From NCBI GenBank assembly GCA_015499995.1, contig JADNRV010000103.1:124001-188000 (forward strand): a DNA stretch of 64,000 nucleotides, given 5' to 3'. This DNA is from Flammula alnicola (Eukaryota; Basidiomycota; Agaricomycetes; Agaricales; Strophariaceae). The notes under the pieces were generated by a model. The model did not search any database and was not told the DNA's origin. It was given only the letters and a program-made list of their open reading frames with translations. This document shows positions 34,213-45,085 of the stretch, one piece after another. The translations under genes and the position numbers were made by a program. Numbering within the stretch: position 1 is the first letter of the stretch; every line of letters starts with the position of its first letter.

Positions 34213-35353
34213 TTATCTTCGATAACAGTTCTTGTCTTCCATCAGCCATATAGCCCAATGCCCGCAGCTTCCCTGATAAATAACAGAAGATGACAGCTGT
34301 TAGCAAGGTTATGCAATTACGCATATAGGCGGATGACTCACCCCATTACAGGCAGAACAAGATGTTGGATTGCCCAGGTGGACATTGCCATAGTTTGCAG
34401 TCATCGTGGCGCAGATAGTTTCCCAATTGTCCCAATCATGAATATCCTCCAATTTGCCATTGTAGCGCTGGGGTCAAACAGGAAAAATAAGTATGATATA
34501 ACCTGCATTCTCCTGAGAGGACATAAGCTTACGTGGATACCGGGTTGAACGCAGCCCTTGAAAAAATCATCGGTGAGTTCCTGCAGATACATGAAGTATG
34601 GCTGAGTGTCTACCTTGTCCTCGAACTCTCCAAACCAAGGTGTGCCAGTGCAACCCGGTTCGTTGAAGTCCACCTCCCAGTGAGCAGTAACTTTTCCGCA
34701 GGTTCCCTAACAAGACAAGAATTGTCAATACTGTTCTGATAACGCTACTGCACAGTATTTCGCACCTGGTCTTCACAGCGAGAAGGAAACAGATCTCGGC
34801 CATGGATTTGGATTGCCTTCTTCTGGCACTCATCCACTGCGTTGAAGCCCAGCGGGACGTTTACGAGTGTCGCAGTGTATTGCCTCGTCTCGTAACGCAG
34901 GCAACCTAAAGCCTGAAATCCATCCCATGCAATGCCACGACGTTTCCTAGATTCCTCGTCCTTTTCATACCTCTCCTGGTCCTCTTTGTTCTTTCGCTCT
35001 TGGTCCCACCGTTTCCTATCATTGTGGATGACAGCATGCTCCTCCTCCCATGCCTTTCGCACTGTTTTACAATTCTCCTCCTCAAGGCGCTGTTTCTCGC
35101 GAAAATCCACGCGCTCCCCCTCCCACTCCTTTCGCACCAGATTATGTTTCTGCTCCTCAAGGCGTTGTTTCCTCTGAAAGTCCTCCTCCCACTTCTCTCG
35201 CTTTATATTGTGCCTTTTCTCCTCGAGATCCCACTCGTGGCGTTGTTTCATGTGAGAGGCCAAATCAAAGAATAGCTGTGCGTGGTATCCAATCAAGAAA
35301 AATATGACAGCACTCAGGACGAGAAAGCGCTTTTTGGTCCTCGTGGGTTTCAC
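34213..35353 (-). CDS. Membrane-anchored coiled-coil protein of unknown function
   Basis: Four exons (35353-34766, 34706-34533, 34467-34342, 34272-34213) close in phase to 315 codons. Residues 10-28 (FLVLSAVIFFLIGYHAQLF) form one membrane segment after a basic start, suggesting a type II anchor. Residues 35-130 are highly charged with three imperfect copies of a roughly 30-residue unit containing KQRLEEQ/KQRLEEE and WEE, a likely coiled coil. The rest (about 150-315) is a compact domain with many Cys and Trp (GCLRYETRQYTATL, CEDQGTCGKVTAHWEVDF, CSACNGGSCGHWAIWL), a type common in mushroom-forming fungi but without assigned function. Cys pairs suggest a lumenal or extracellular location. Confidence 0.8.
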
Positions 35354-35874
35354 AGCGATACGAATGCCCGACTCGCTTGTGTCATAGTTTCCTCTATATG
35401 ACGATAGAGGGCCCTGTATTTAGTTTGGATCTTGGAAGGTTAAATATGCATAATATGGATGCCTTGCACCATGTTTCGAGCTTGCGGGGTACAGTGACTC
35501 GTCGTAAGATGGTGGTCGACCACAGGGTGACTTGATAGGATCTGAGAGATATGCTTACCTATTTGGCCAATCAGACCCGTCTCCAGCGGTTTTTCTGCTC
35601 ATGTCTCAGTCGATCTTCACGTTGACCTCGTTATCGATAGCACAGGCTAAAAGAGAAAGAACCGAGGGCGTTGTAGTACTTAGGCGCTCATCTGTGAGCG
35701 TGTGTGAAGATCTATTAATAGTTCAAGTAGAGTTTTTCACGTGCTGTCACCGGCAGTTTGCATCTGAGCGATTTCAATGTCTTACCCCCTTAGCGATTGG
35801 ATAGCCTCTGTCGACCCTGTGCCCTTGGCTTTATAGTCTTCGATCATCCGTTAGCCATAATATTCAGTACTTCG
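35354..35874. other. Divergent promoter region
   Basis: 521 bp between two divergent starts. No strong TATA box was recognised. An in-frame ATG at 35797 would lengthen the kinase N-terminus by 26 residues. Confidence 0.4.
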
Positions 35875-37513
35875 ATGCAGAGGGTGCTGCTTTCCTCGCT
35901 AAAGATTGCTACCACTCGGCCACAACTAGCTAGATTCATGGCCTCTTCTCAACAAGCGCCAGCTACTGCCTCTGGCATCCCCAAAGAAGAGCCAGAGGCG
36001 ACAGTCCTTGCACCCGGCTCTCTTGCATGGGCCCTCGAGGAAGAGGATAGGATCAGATATATACCTGGCGGCTATCACCCCGCTCAGGTAGGCGATAACT
36101 ATGCGAGCGGACGGTACACGATAACTGGCAAACTAGGATGGGGGGAATATTCAACTGTCTGGCTCGCGCGCGACAATCAAGCAAATATGTGCGTGCGAAC
36201 CCTGTATGTGAGCTTACGACTAATACCCTGCGCAGTGATGTGGCCCTCAAGATCATGACTGGTGCTGTCTAAACAATGCCATCGCGTCACCTTTGGCTGA
36301 TACCTACCTAGATGAGGCAACACAAGCGCCAGAACTCTGCGAGCTCGAGTTTCTTCAGCACTTGCGCCGTCAAAATCCTAGCCACTTTGGATACACCCAC
36401 GTCGTCCACCTTACCGACTCCTTCTACATCGACGGGCCTCATGGAAGACACCTATGCGTCGTGACCGAAATGGCGCTATGCAATCTTCTCTCTCTCGCAG
36501 AGCAATCATTTACTGGGTACAGAATACCAGAATATGGCGCAAAACGCGTCATACGGGACGTGCTCTCTGCGCTGGACTATGTTCACAACGATTGCAACAT
36601 CATACATACGGGTAGGCCCTTTGTTCTTCATTCTCGTGTTCTTTCCAACAGTTGCATAGACGTCAAAATCACCAACGTCGTGATGACAGCCCCGCATGAG
36701 GAAATGCCCAAAGAGGGTTTGGGTGCTTTAATCCCTGCCCAGCTGCATACATTTCCAGCATCCGCAGATAACGATACACCGGTCACGATAACAAAAAGTA
36801 TCCAAATCGTACCCGATCTCAATGACCCCGAGGCGTGGCTTCCTTTTAGCTTCAAGCTGATAGACTTTGGTGTTGGTTAGTGTATCAGTTGTCCTGCCAT
36901 TTTTGACCACGCTCACATATGCCCGGAAGCTTGTTACGCAGACAAAACCGACGAACACTTTACCCAAGAGGTTTGTCCCGTCGGTATACGTCCCCCAGAG
37001 GTGGCTCTACGTGCTGGCTGGGGTAAGCCGGTTGATATATGGAGCGCTGGTTGCATGGTAAGGCCGTCCTTTTGTTCTCCCATTGAAAAAGCTAACTTTG
37101 TCTAGTTGTATGGCATGCTTGTCGGGAGGCCTCTGTTTCCCGCTCGGTGTGATCCCCTGTTTCTCCCTGCGTACCAGGTGCAGGCCCTGGGTGAATTCCC
37201 TGCGAGCCTTCGGAATCGCAGCCGAATAAGCAAGGCATGGTTTAATGATGACGGTGAGGCCGACCTTCCATATAGTGTCAAGTCATGCTCATCTTCTTGT
37301 ACAGGATCCCTGCGACACAGAAATGTATTCCCCATGACGTCTTTGGAAGCTTTGGTGGAGGAGCAGAGCGGTGGTGCTCTGACATTGTCGCCAGATTGTC
37401 TGCATTTTATGCGTAGGATGTTGACTCTTGAGCCGGATGAACGTGCGAGTATCGAGGAGCTATTGAGCCATCGATGGCTCAATAAGCTCCGAGATGACAT
37501 GCGCAGTGGTTAA
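35875..37513 (+). CDS. SRPK-like serine/threonine kinase
   Basis: Six exons (35875-36188, 36236-36261, 36312-36611, 36660-36875, 36930-37057, 37106-37513) close in phase to 463 codons. Seen: GKLGWGEYSTVWLA (Gly loop), DVALKIMT (catalytic Lys), CNIIHTDVKITN (HTD in place of HRD, the hallmark of SR-protein kinases), FKLIDFGVA (DFG), IRPPEVALRAGWGKPVDIW and DERASIEELLSHRWL. SRPKs phosphorylate Arg-Ser repeats; in mushrooms the subfamily is expanded and targets are unknown. Exon 2 is only 26 nt. The N-terminus (MQRVLLSSLKIATTRPQLAR) is basic and could be a mitochondrial presequence; an internal ATG at 35938 would omit it. Confidence 0.88.
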
Positions 37514-37878
37514 AACTTTAAACATTAAAGGAGAGGAGTCATGCATTCGGTTGCTGAGTAAGAGAACTGGCAACAAATCTTCAAAAGTTGAGGAATGATT
37601 AATGAGCAACGGGAAGGAACACGACGAGCGCCTATCCATGCATACGGTATTGGTGATACCAAACACTGCGGAGTCCAAGCGAAGATTTTCTGCATTTATG
37701 ATATAAGTTGAGAGCTTCCTGGATAGTATTTCTACTCGCTAAGCTCCGTCTAATTGAGTTGCCACCTGTAAGACACTGTCAATGTTCATAGAACCATAGT
37801 ATTAAAATGCTCCCGGCGGAGCGAAAAAGCAATATAGAAAATAGCATGCTCAAATATAATGCAATGTGGTCGTTATCG
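37514..37878. other. 3' region before the foldback element
   Basis: AT-rich with no frame of note. It ends in TTATCG (37873-37878), the left copy of the target-site duplication. Confidence 0.5.
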
Positions 37879-39620
37879 TATGGCTGTCCAAGTGGGTAAT
37901 AAATCCCCCTACAATATATTTGTGTGTGCGTAAATATATTCAGTGTGCGCGGAAATAGTTAGTGTGCGCGAAAATATAGTTAGTGCGTGCGAAAATATAG
38001 TTAGTGTGCATGTAACTATATTTAATGTGCGCGAAAATACTTAGTGTGCGCGAAAAAAATAGTTAGTGTGCGCGAAAATATATTGCGTGCCCCGTAAACA
38101 TTTTCATGCCCCGTGAATATTTTATAGCTGCCCTAGAAATTCTTAGGTCACCCCGGAGAAATACTCAGTGCGCGAAAATAATTTCAGAGCCCCGAAAAAA
38201 CTTATTGACTCCCCAAAAACTTTGTTGGTGCGCATATTTATTATGTCTTCCCCGTGCATTTGTTGACATTCAGGAATGCCGGGATGCCGTGATTATGTAA
38301 ATGATCTATTATTAACACCTTCGGCACAGGAAATTGGACAGCAGCCGAAACTGCAGTCGGAGTTTGAAATATATTGCACGTCTGGCGTGGTTAGCGCTCA
38401 CTAGAGCGCCAGTCTCGGTGAGTGTGATGACCGGTCACACAACTGCAAAGCCACATCAGACTGAAACATTTTGCTCCGGAAAAGCTAGTCCAGAATCGCT
38501 TCCGGTGTAAAGTTACAGCCTTCACACTGTTGCCTATGACATAGGGCAGAGCACAGCCACTGATCAGGCGCCAAAATGACGGATGGGAGGCTCTTGGTAT
38601 CTGCAGGGCACCTGTATGCCTTGCAATAAATACTCAGGTATACTTGGATCGAAATATAGTTTGATTTCTCTGTCTACCATCACCCCCCACCTGAAAAATA
38701 TCTTTAATCTAAGCCATTTTTATCCTTAATTTCGCATTTTTCACTGAAAAAAAGCATTCAACATAGCCCAGCATGAGAATATTTCATACTTTCAGCAGTA
38801 TAAATTTCATGAATTCCTTATAGACTAGATGATAGACTATATTTTGTTGTTTCACGAGGTGCATAGGTGCCCTGTAGATACCAAGAGCCTCCCATCCGTC
38901 ATTTTGGCGCCTGATCAGTGGCTGTGCTCTGCCCTATGTCACAGGCAACAGTGTGAAGGCTGTAACTTTACACCGGAAGCGATTCTGGACTAGCTTTTCC
39001 GGAGCAAAATGTTTCAGTCTGATGTGGCTTTGCAGTTGTGTGACCGGTCATCACACTCACCGAGACTGGCGCTCTAGTGAGCGCTAACCACGCCAGACGT
39101 GCAATATATTTCAAACTCCGACTGCAGTTTCGGCTGCTGTCCAATTTCCTGTGCCGAAGGTGTTAATAATAGATCATTTACATAATCACGGCATCCCGGC
39201 ATTCCTGAATGTCAACAAATGCACGGGGAAGACATAATAAATATGCGCACCAACAAAGTTTTTGGGGAGTCGATAAGTTTTTTCGGGGCTCTGAAATTAT
39301 TTTCGCGCACTGAGTATTTCTCCGGGGTGACCTAAGAATTTCTAGGGCAGCTATAAAATATTCACGGGGCATGAAAATGTTTACGGGGCACGCAATATAT
39401 TTTCGCGCACACTAACTATTTTTTTCGCGCACACTAAGTATTTTCGTGCACATTAAATATATTTACGTGCACACTAACTATATTTTCGCACGCACTAACT
39501 ATATTTTCGCACGCACTAACTATATTTTCGCGCACACTAACTATTTCCGCGCACACTGAATATATTTACGCACGCACAAATATATTGTAGGGGGATTTAT
39601 TACCCACTTGGACAGCCATA
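37879..39620. mobile_element. Foldback DNA element: 1.74 kb palindrome with long TIRs
   Basis: The left arm (about 37879-38617) and right arm (about 38868-39620) are inverted copies of each other with scattered mismatches and one extra 21 bp repeat unit on the right. A unique loop of about 250 bp lies between. Outer ends are TATGGCTGTCCAAGTGGG and its complement. Both sides are flanked by TTATCG (37873-37878 and 39621-39626), a 6 bp target-site duplication. The outer 200 bp of each arm hold imperfect tandem TAGTGTGCGCGAAAATA units. There is no transposase, so it is non-autonomous. The superfamily is not determined; foldback structure with subterminal repeats is known from Mutator-like and other TIR groups. 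Confidence 0.93.
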
Positions 39621-39779
39621 TTATCGTCAACCGTGTTGTACACTGTTGGCGCAATGCGCACTATTATTACTTGAACATGGGGAATTCTCTGTCTCTGGAT
39701 GCGAGGAAAGGAAAATGTCGAAGCCTAGACCCACGCCATATATATCTATCTGCTATCCATTCAGCAATGAGCAATGTAA

Positions 39780-41494
39780 TCACGCCTCTAGCCCCGCATA
39801 AAGCGCCTCTTCCAGCTGCCCCCATAGCTTCACAACCTCAGGATCATTGGTAGGCACCACTTGCGTGCCATAAACAACTGCGATGCCTGTGGTGGGATCC
39901 ACGAAATAGTAAGTTCCAGCCCAACCGTACCCTTATGATATAAGTTTCTCTCAGTAACTTGAAGTACGAGCAGAAATTGGAGTGTCTTACAAAATCCAGC
40001 GCCTTTCTTTCTGCGACCAGGCCAATCGCTATTTGCGAGGCATAACCCATGGCCGAATTGTACATCCTTCCAACCTGTGAAGTTCTCTATATTGACCGTG
40101 TGATGTGCCGGCAGCGAAGGCCGGAAGAGGCTGGCGACGGTATTTACGCTCAGGATCGGATTATTTGTTCGTCCAGCTTCAATCAGAAATCAGGATTTGC
40201 GATTTCAGAATTGATAGTGGCAACGCTTATACCTTGAATGAGCAGTAGATGGCGAAGTAAAGCAAGATAGTCCTTCAAGGTGGAATACAAACCAATGCCA
40301 CCTAAAAGTACATTCACTGTATATAGCGGAGAATCAGCCTCGCAGAATTGTGCCAGGATCCAAAAGCAAGAAATCTTACTCTTTGCAGGATCCTGCTCGA
40401 TTATTCCGAGCTGGCCGTCCCATTTCTCCAGAGTCCCATCCTTGCGTCGATAGGCTAAATTCACGAGGTTCTCCTTCATCGAGGGCGTTAAATAAAAACT
40501 AGTCTCCATGCCCAGTGGTCCAAAAATATTTTCTTTGCTAATCACAGGTCAACACCGACGATGCTCGAGAATAATATATATATCGGCATACCAGTAGTCC
40601 TGGACTGACTTGCCAGTCACTCTCTCGACTATAAAGACTATTATGTCGCAGCTCCAACCATAAGCCCCTTAAAAGTCATGTCTAAGCTTCCTTCGGTAAT
40701 TTAAACACAAGGAAGAAGGCCTACTTACAGCTAGTCCCTGGTTCAAATGCAAGAGGAACAGAAGGAAAATCTTCCTATTAATAGTCCGACAACGGTTCAG
40801 AATCCACACGGAAATTGTGGAAATGCCAACATATCAAGGAACTTACACGAATAAGCTTGAAAAACTGTGAGACAGAGTGATCGCCGCCATATTCGACTGC
40901 AGTGTAAGCTGGAGAAAGATTTTCGGGAGTCACCTTCCTCCTTGCAGAGTAATGTAATCCGCTCGAATGGTTGAGCAAATGTTTAACCAGTATCTTCGTT
41001 TGAGCCGGCTTATAGGTAGACTTGGCAGCGAGAACATCGTCGATGACCACAGGATTAGCCAGTTCGGGGATGATATTCTCTACTAGCGTCTCGTAGGTGA
41101 TCGCTCCCTTCTCGATGAGTTGGAGAATGGCGATCTTTGGGAGAACCAAATAAATCAGATGTATGTGAGAAAAGCACTATAATAATTAGCTGAAACTTGA
41201 CTTACTGTGACGATTATCTTCGTCATACTGCAAATCCAGAAGACACTATCCTCGTCGACCTTACCCAAGGATGGGTTCTCGAGCGCCTTGAGTCCAGCAC
41301 TGGCCGAATACAGCTCACCGTCGGCCGTTGCTACAGCAAATGAGGCACCAGGAATCCTGTTTTCTGTTATAGCGCGAGACTGAATTTCAGTGGGTCAAGT
41401 CAGTATTATACGAGCTGGGTGGGCAAGGAGTGAAGGAACTACGTACAAGAAGTCCATCGAGAGTCTCTTTAGCTTCCTCAGATAGGGAAACCAT
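39780..41494 (-). CDS. Serine beta-lactamase-like hydrolase (class C fold, LovD/EstB type)
   Basis: Nine exons (41494-41447, 41379-41206, 41134-40847, 40774-40729, 40667-40592, 40537-40380, 40316-40233, 40176-39991, 39931-39780) close in phase to 403 codons. The nucleophile motif S67-M-T-K70 is seen, then LLNHSSGLHY, the Tyr motif Y188GWSCD, GIGLYSTLKDYL and WYGWAGTYYFVDPTTGIAVVYG near the end in place of the KTG box. Family members are esterases, transesterases or peptidases; the substrate is unknown. No signal peptide, so cytosolic. Start chosen at the only ATG in frame before exon 1's donor. The foldback element begins 160 bp beyond its stop codon. Confidence 0.9.
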
Positions 41495-42068
41495 CTGGTT
41501 GATATGGCGGTCTTGAGAGAAGATTGTACAGCGTCCATCCCCACGGGTGGGATAAGTATAAGGTTGATCAATGGAATGGGCTTACATAGGATCGGCCCTC
41601 CATTCCGTTATTGTGGTAGGGCACAAGATGGGGAGATCACGGATCCGGCAACTACCTCCCATAGAATTTCGACTGGGAAGCTGAGATTGATTGATAATCC
41701 AATATGAACATTCGAACACTGCCGGATGCTAATAATAATATCATCATGTAGGTTGGAGGTGATAAGTACACACCAAAATCACCAAAACACACTAAGAGCA
41801 GCGATATGCAGGAAAGATGTTGATGAGCCATTAGATGAGGTGGCTTCGCATTTCGCTCAGCTTTCACAAAGGTAGCCAAAAAAGTCCACAGCATATATGT
41901 TTCTAATTACGCCGTGGTTTGACGAGGAAAAATGTCCATTATGCTCTGGTATTATGTGGCCTTATGCCCTTGACCCGACCAGGATCTTAGAGCGCCCGAA
42001 ATTAATATAAATATGTCCGATGATTCTATGCCGAATAACCGATATCGACGATAACCACAAACCCACTC
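41495..42068. promoter_or_regulatory. Divergent promoter, beta-lactamase-like and S9 peptidase genes
   Basis: 574 bp between the two start codons. No clear consensus site was recognised; AT-rich AATATAAATATG at 42004-42015 lies about 60 bp before the peptidase ATG. Confidence 0.4.
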
Positions 42069-44537
42069 ATGCCAGAATCTACTATGCCTAGTCCATATCA
42101 CTCGCTGAACGCACAGAACCAACGGCTGCGCCCACCCCACTCCCCTTCCCTGATAGCATCCTCCCAAAAAATCCGGGATGTGAAGATCAGCCCGGATGGC
42201 CGATATGTTCTGTACCAGGTCACGCCATTTTACAGAGCTACGGAGCGCGTCGTGTCAGAACTCTGGCTTGCAGAGTGTAATGTGCCGAGGAGTGCAAGAC
42301 GGTTAACCAGCGGGGAATATAACAATAGGGCAGGCGTGTTTCACCCAAGGGGAAAGCAAATTATGTTCCTCTCGGACAGATGTACCACAGGGAAGGGGCA
42401 GAGTTCCATCTATACACTGCAGCTGGATCGCGCAGGAGGCGATTCAAACTCGGAGCCTGTCATCCTGACGCAGGAAAATGTACAAGGCTTCGAAATCTCT
42501 CCAGACGGATCGTATGTAGCCTTCATGAGTGTCGGTGAAATGACGGAGCCGGAGATACAGAGGGGACGAGACGGGAATGATGCCAGAGTCTTCGGATCCA
42601 AGGACAACCTCTCCAGGCTACGCTTGTACATTCGTGATCTTGGAACTGGAGAGATCAGAGCACCGACCAATATACGACGCGACAAATATATTGAAAGCTT
42701 CACCTGGAGTCCCGATAGCAGCCACCTCTTATACCGGCTACGCGAGAATAGAGGGACAGAATACACCGAATCTGAAGTGGACCTTGAAAGCATTTCTATT
42801 TCTGGTGTCGACACCATCCCGAACTTCATTGGCCGTTATCCGCGTTCTCCCTCGGGACCGAACGTCTGGCTGTCCACCGGACACATTGCGAGCTTGCAAA
42901 ATTACGAGCCAGAGAACCTCCTTGATGCAAGAACGATTCATATACAGCACCCCCTGGAGGACGCTTCGCAGACCAGAAGTAATTACAAAAATACCAAAAG
43001 GCTTTACGGAGAGGATGAAGACGCAGTACGGATCGTCAAAGCCCAGTATGGCCTAAACCATAACCAGCAGGACACAGACTTGCTCGCAGTGGAGGTCTCT
43101 AACGGCACAGACACGCATATTGACATCATCGCGCTTACCAGTAAAACTGTCCAATACTCGTTCACACTGTTCCGAACCAAAGATGACGCTATCTGGTTCA
43201 ACTCCTGGGATGCGAAACGCATATCAGGTCCCAATGGCGAAATTTGGTACGTGTTTGCTGCAGTGCTCAGCTCTGGTATCCGTCACGAGCCGCCGAATGT
43301 CTGGGCGGGCTGCATGAATGCAACGAATATTGGAGCAATATCGCAGAAGCTACAGCTCTCGTCGCATCTAAAATGGCTATTGGATGTCGCGCATTTGAAG
43401 ACAGAGCTCATAGGATGGAAAGCAGGAGATGGGATCGAGTTAAGCGGGTTGGTATCGTATCCGCCTGGGTACCACTCGGGTGATGGGCCTCGGCCTACGG
43501 TCCTACTCATACATGGTGGTCCATATAGGTGAGAAATGAATTAATCAGAATGCACCGAAACACTCACCTGCGCGGACTCATCACGAAGGAGGGATATCCC
43601 TGGTAGAATATAAAATTTCAAGCCACCGCATGACTACAAGACTGACTCATCTCCACAGACTACATGCCCTACTTCTGCAAGTGGAGGGAACTATGTGCTT
43701 CTGCGGGATACATCGTCATATCCCCAAATTATAGAGGGAGTCAGCCTTGCTTCCTCCACGTGCTTTTTGGCTCCAATATTCAACGATATTGAAACACCAG
43801 GTCAAGGCCGGGGCCAAGAGTTTGCTCGGGCAGCAAGCGCCGGCATCGGAACTTACGATTGGCCAGACTGCGAAAGCATGGTAGACGAAGCGATCCGACG
43901 TGGCTTTACTGATCCCAAGCGCCTCGGAGTTGGGGGCTGGAGCCATGGTGCGCGATTTACTCTTGATCGATTTCGTTTTAATTGACTAGACATTTTCGTA
44001 GGAGGTTCATTGACAGCTTGGGGCGTCACAAAGACGAAAGACCGCTTCAAGGCTGCGATCATTGGTGCAGGAGCTACGAACTGGGAAAGTATGGTGATGG
44101 AATCTAGCTCGCCAGAGCTTGAGGTAAGAACGAGTTATCATGTGGGTAAATTTATTTACTGACTGTGACAGCAGGCCGCGATAGGGAAGTCGGTACCATG
44201 GGACCATACTTGTGCAGCCCAGGAATCGTCAAGGAAGAAAAGTCCAATCCATTCCGTTGCCGGAGTCGATACAGCCGTCCTCATCCTTCATGGTGAAAAG
44301 GATGAACGTGTCCCACTCGGACAAGCCATCGGATTGTGGAGAGGGTTGAAACGCAAGGCAACTCCGAGAGCACAGGACGCCGTAGAACTAGTCGTTTATC
44401 CCAGGGAACAACATGGGTGAGTGGTTCATTTTGGTCATGCAAAGGATTTTATGGAACTTCGACCCAGTTTTGTCGAACGCGGGCACGCAGAGGATGTACT
44501 ACAGAGAGTACTAACCCATTTCAATACCTACATATGA
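42069..44537 (+). CDS. S9 family (prolyl-oligopeptidase-type) peptidase
   Basis: Seven exons (42069-43528, 43592-43602, 43659-43739, 43801-43947, 44002-44123, 44172-44416, 44468-44537) close in phase to 711 codons. Exon 2 is an 11 nt micro-exon needed to join HGGPY to DYMPYFCKW. Residues 20-440 form the propeller-like N-terminal domain (repeated ISPDGRYVLY, ISPDGSYVAF, WSPDSSHLLY). The C-terminal alpha/beta-hydrolase domain has the oxyanion HGGPY, nucleophile GGWSHGG (S565), acid D651 (HGEKDERV) and H688 (REQHGF). It probably cleaves short peptides or acyl-aminoacids in the cytosol, as dipeptidyl aminopeptidases and acylaminoacyl peptidases do. An alternative start at 42084 would lose five residues. 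Confidence 0.93.
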
Positions 44538-45085
44538 CATTGTCAGCAGAGATTGAATAAGGACGAGGAGGTGACGAATAAAAGTCGCGGAATCAAGACT
44601 ATTAGATCTAACACGGGAAAACGCACTCAGTAGCCTGAGAAGCTTTAGACAATATGCGGTAATAGCAGAGCACAGAATACGATGGAGCCTTCGTTAATAT
44701 TCTGGTTGACCCTCAGCTCATGAGAAGAATTGGGAAGGGGTGAAAAAAAGTTTGCAACTGGCGGGCCGGGCTGTTCAGGTGCACGTGGTTCTCATGACCA
44801 AAAACAGGCTGAGTGGCAGTGAGGAAGCCTTCTTTTTTGTTCTCGGCAACATACTAACGCCAAGCCGTTAGCGCCTAAGTCATTTGGCTAGATTCACGAT
44901 TCAAGGAAAATTATGAGTTCCATAGAAGTCATCCGTATCGCGAGAGCTGGTCTTTTCAAGCTGGATCTCAGCTACAAGCGCCGGTCAAGTCTGATGCATT
45001 GTTGTGCGTAAACGGTATTCATTGGAGGTAAGAAAGTGATCCGCGTTTTCCTTGGTAAACAGAATAGAACAGCGAGGGCTTACGA
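44538..45085. other. Convergent intergenic region
   Basis: Between the 3' ends of the peptidase and transporter genes. No supported feature. Confidence 0.5.

Noticed and set aside
37921..38085. CRISPR-like direct repeats
   Set aside because: Units are imperfect and contiguous with no unique spacers, and the genome is fungal; they are subterminal transposon repeats.
38106..39372. Two mirror-image 64-residue frames (MPREYF...) in the foldback arms
   Set aside because: They are the same sequence on opposite arms, with no domain and no splice or start context; open by chance within the palindrome.
43529..43658. Frameshift making the S9 peptidase a pseudogene
   Set aside because: An 11 nt micro-exon with AG/GT borders restores phase and the expected sequence; all other junctions close.
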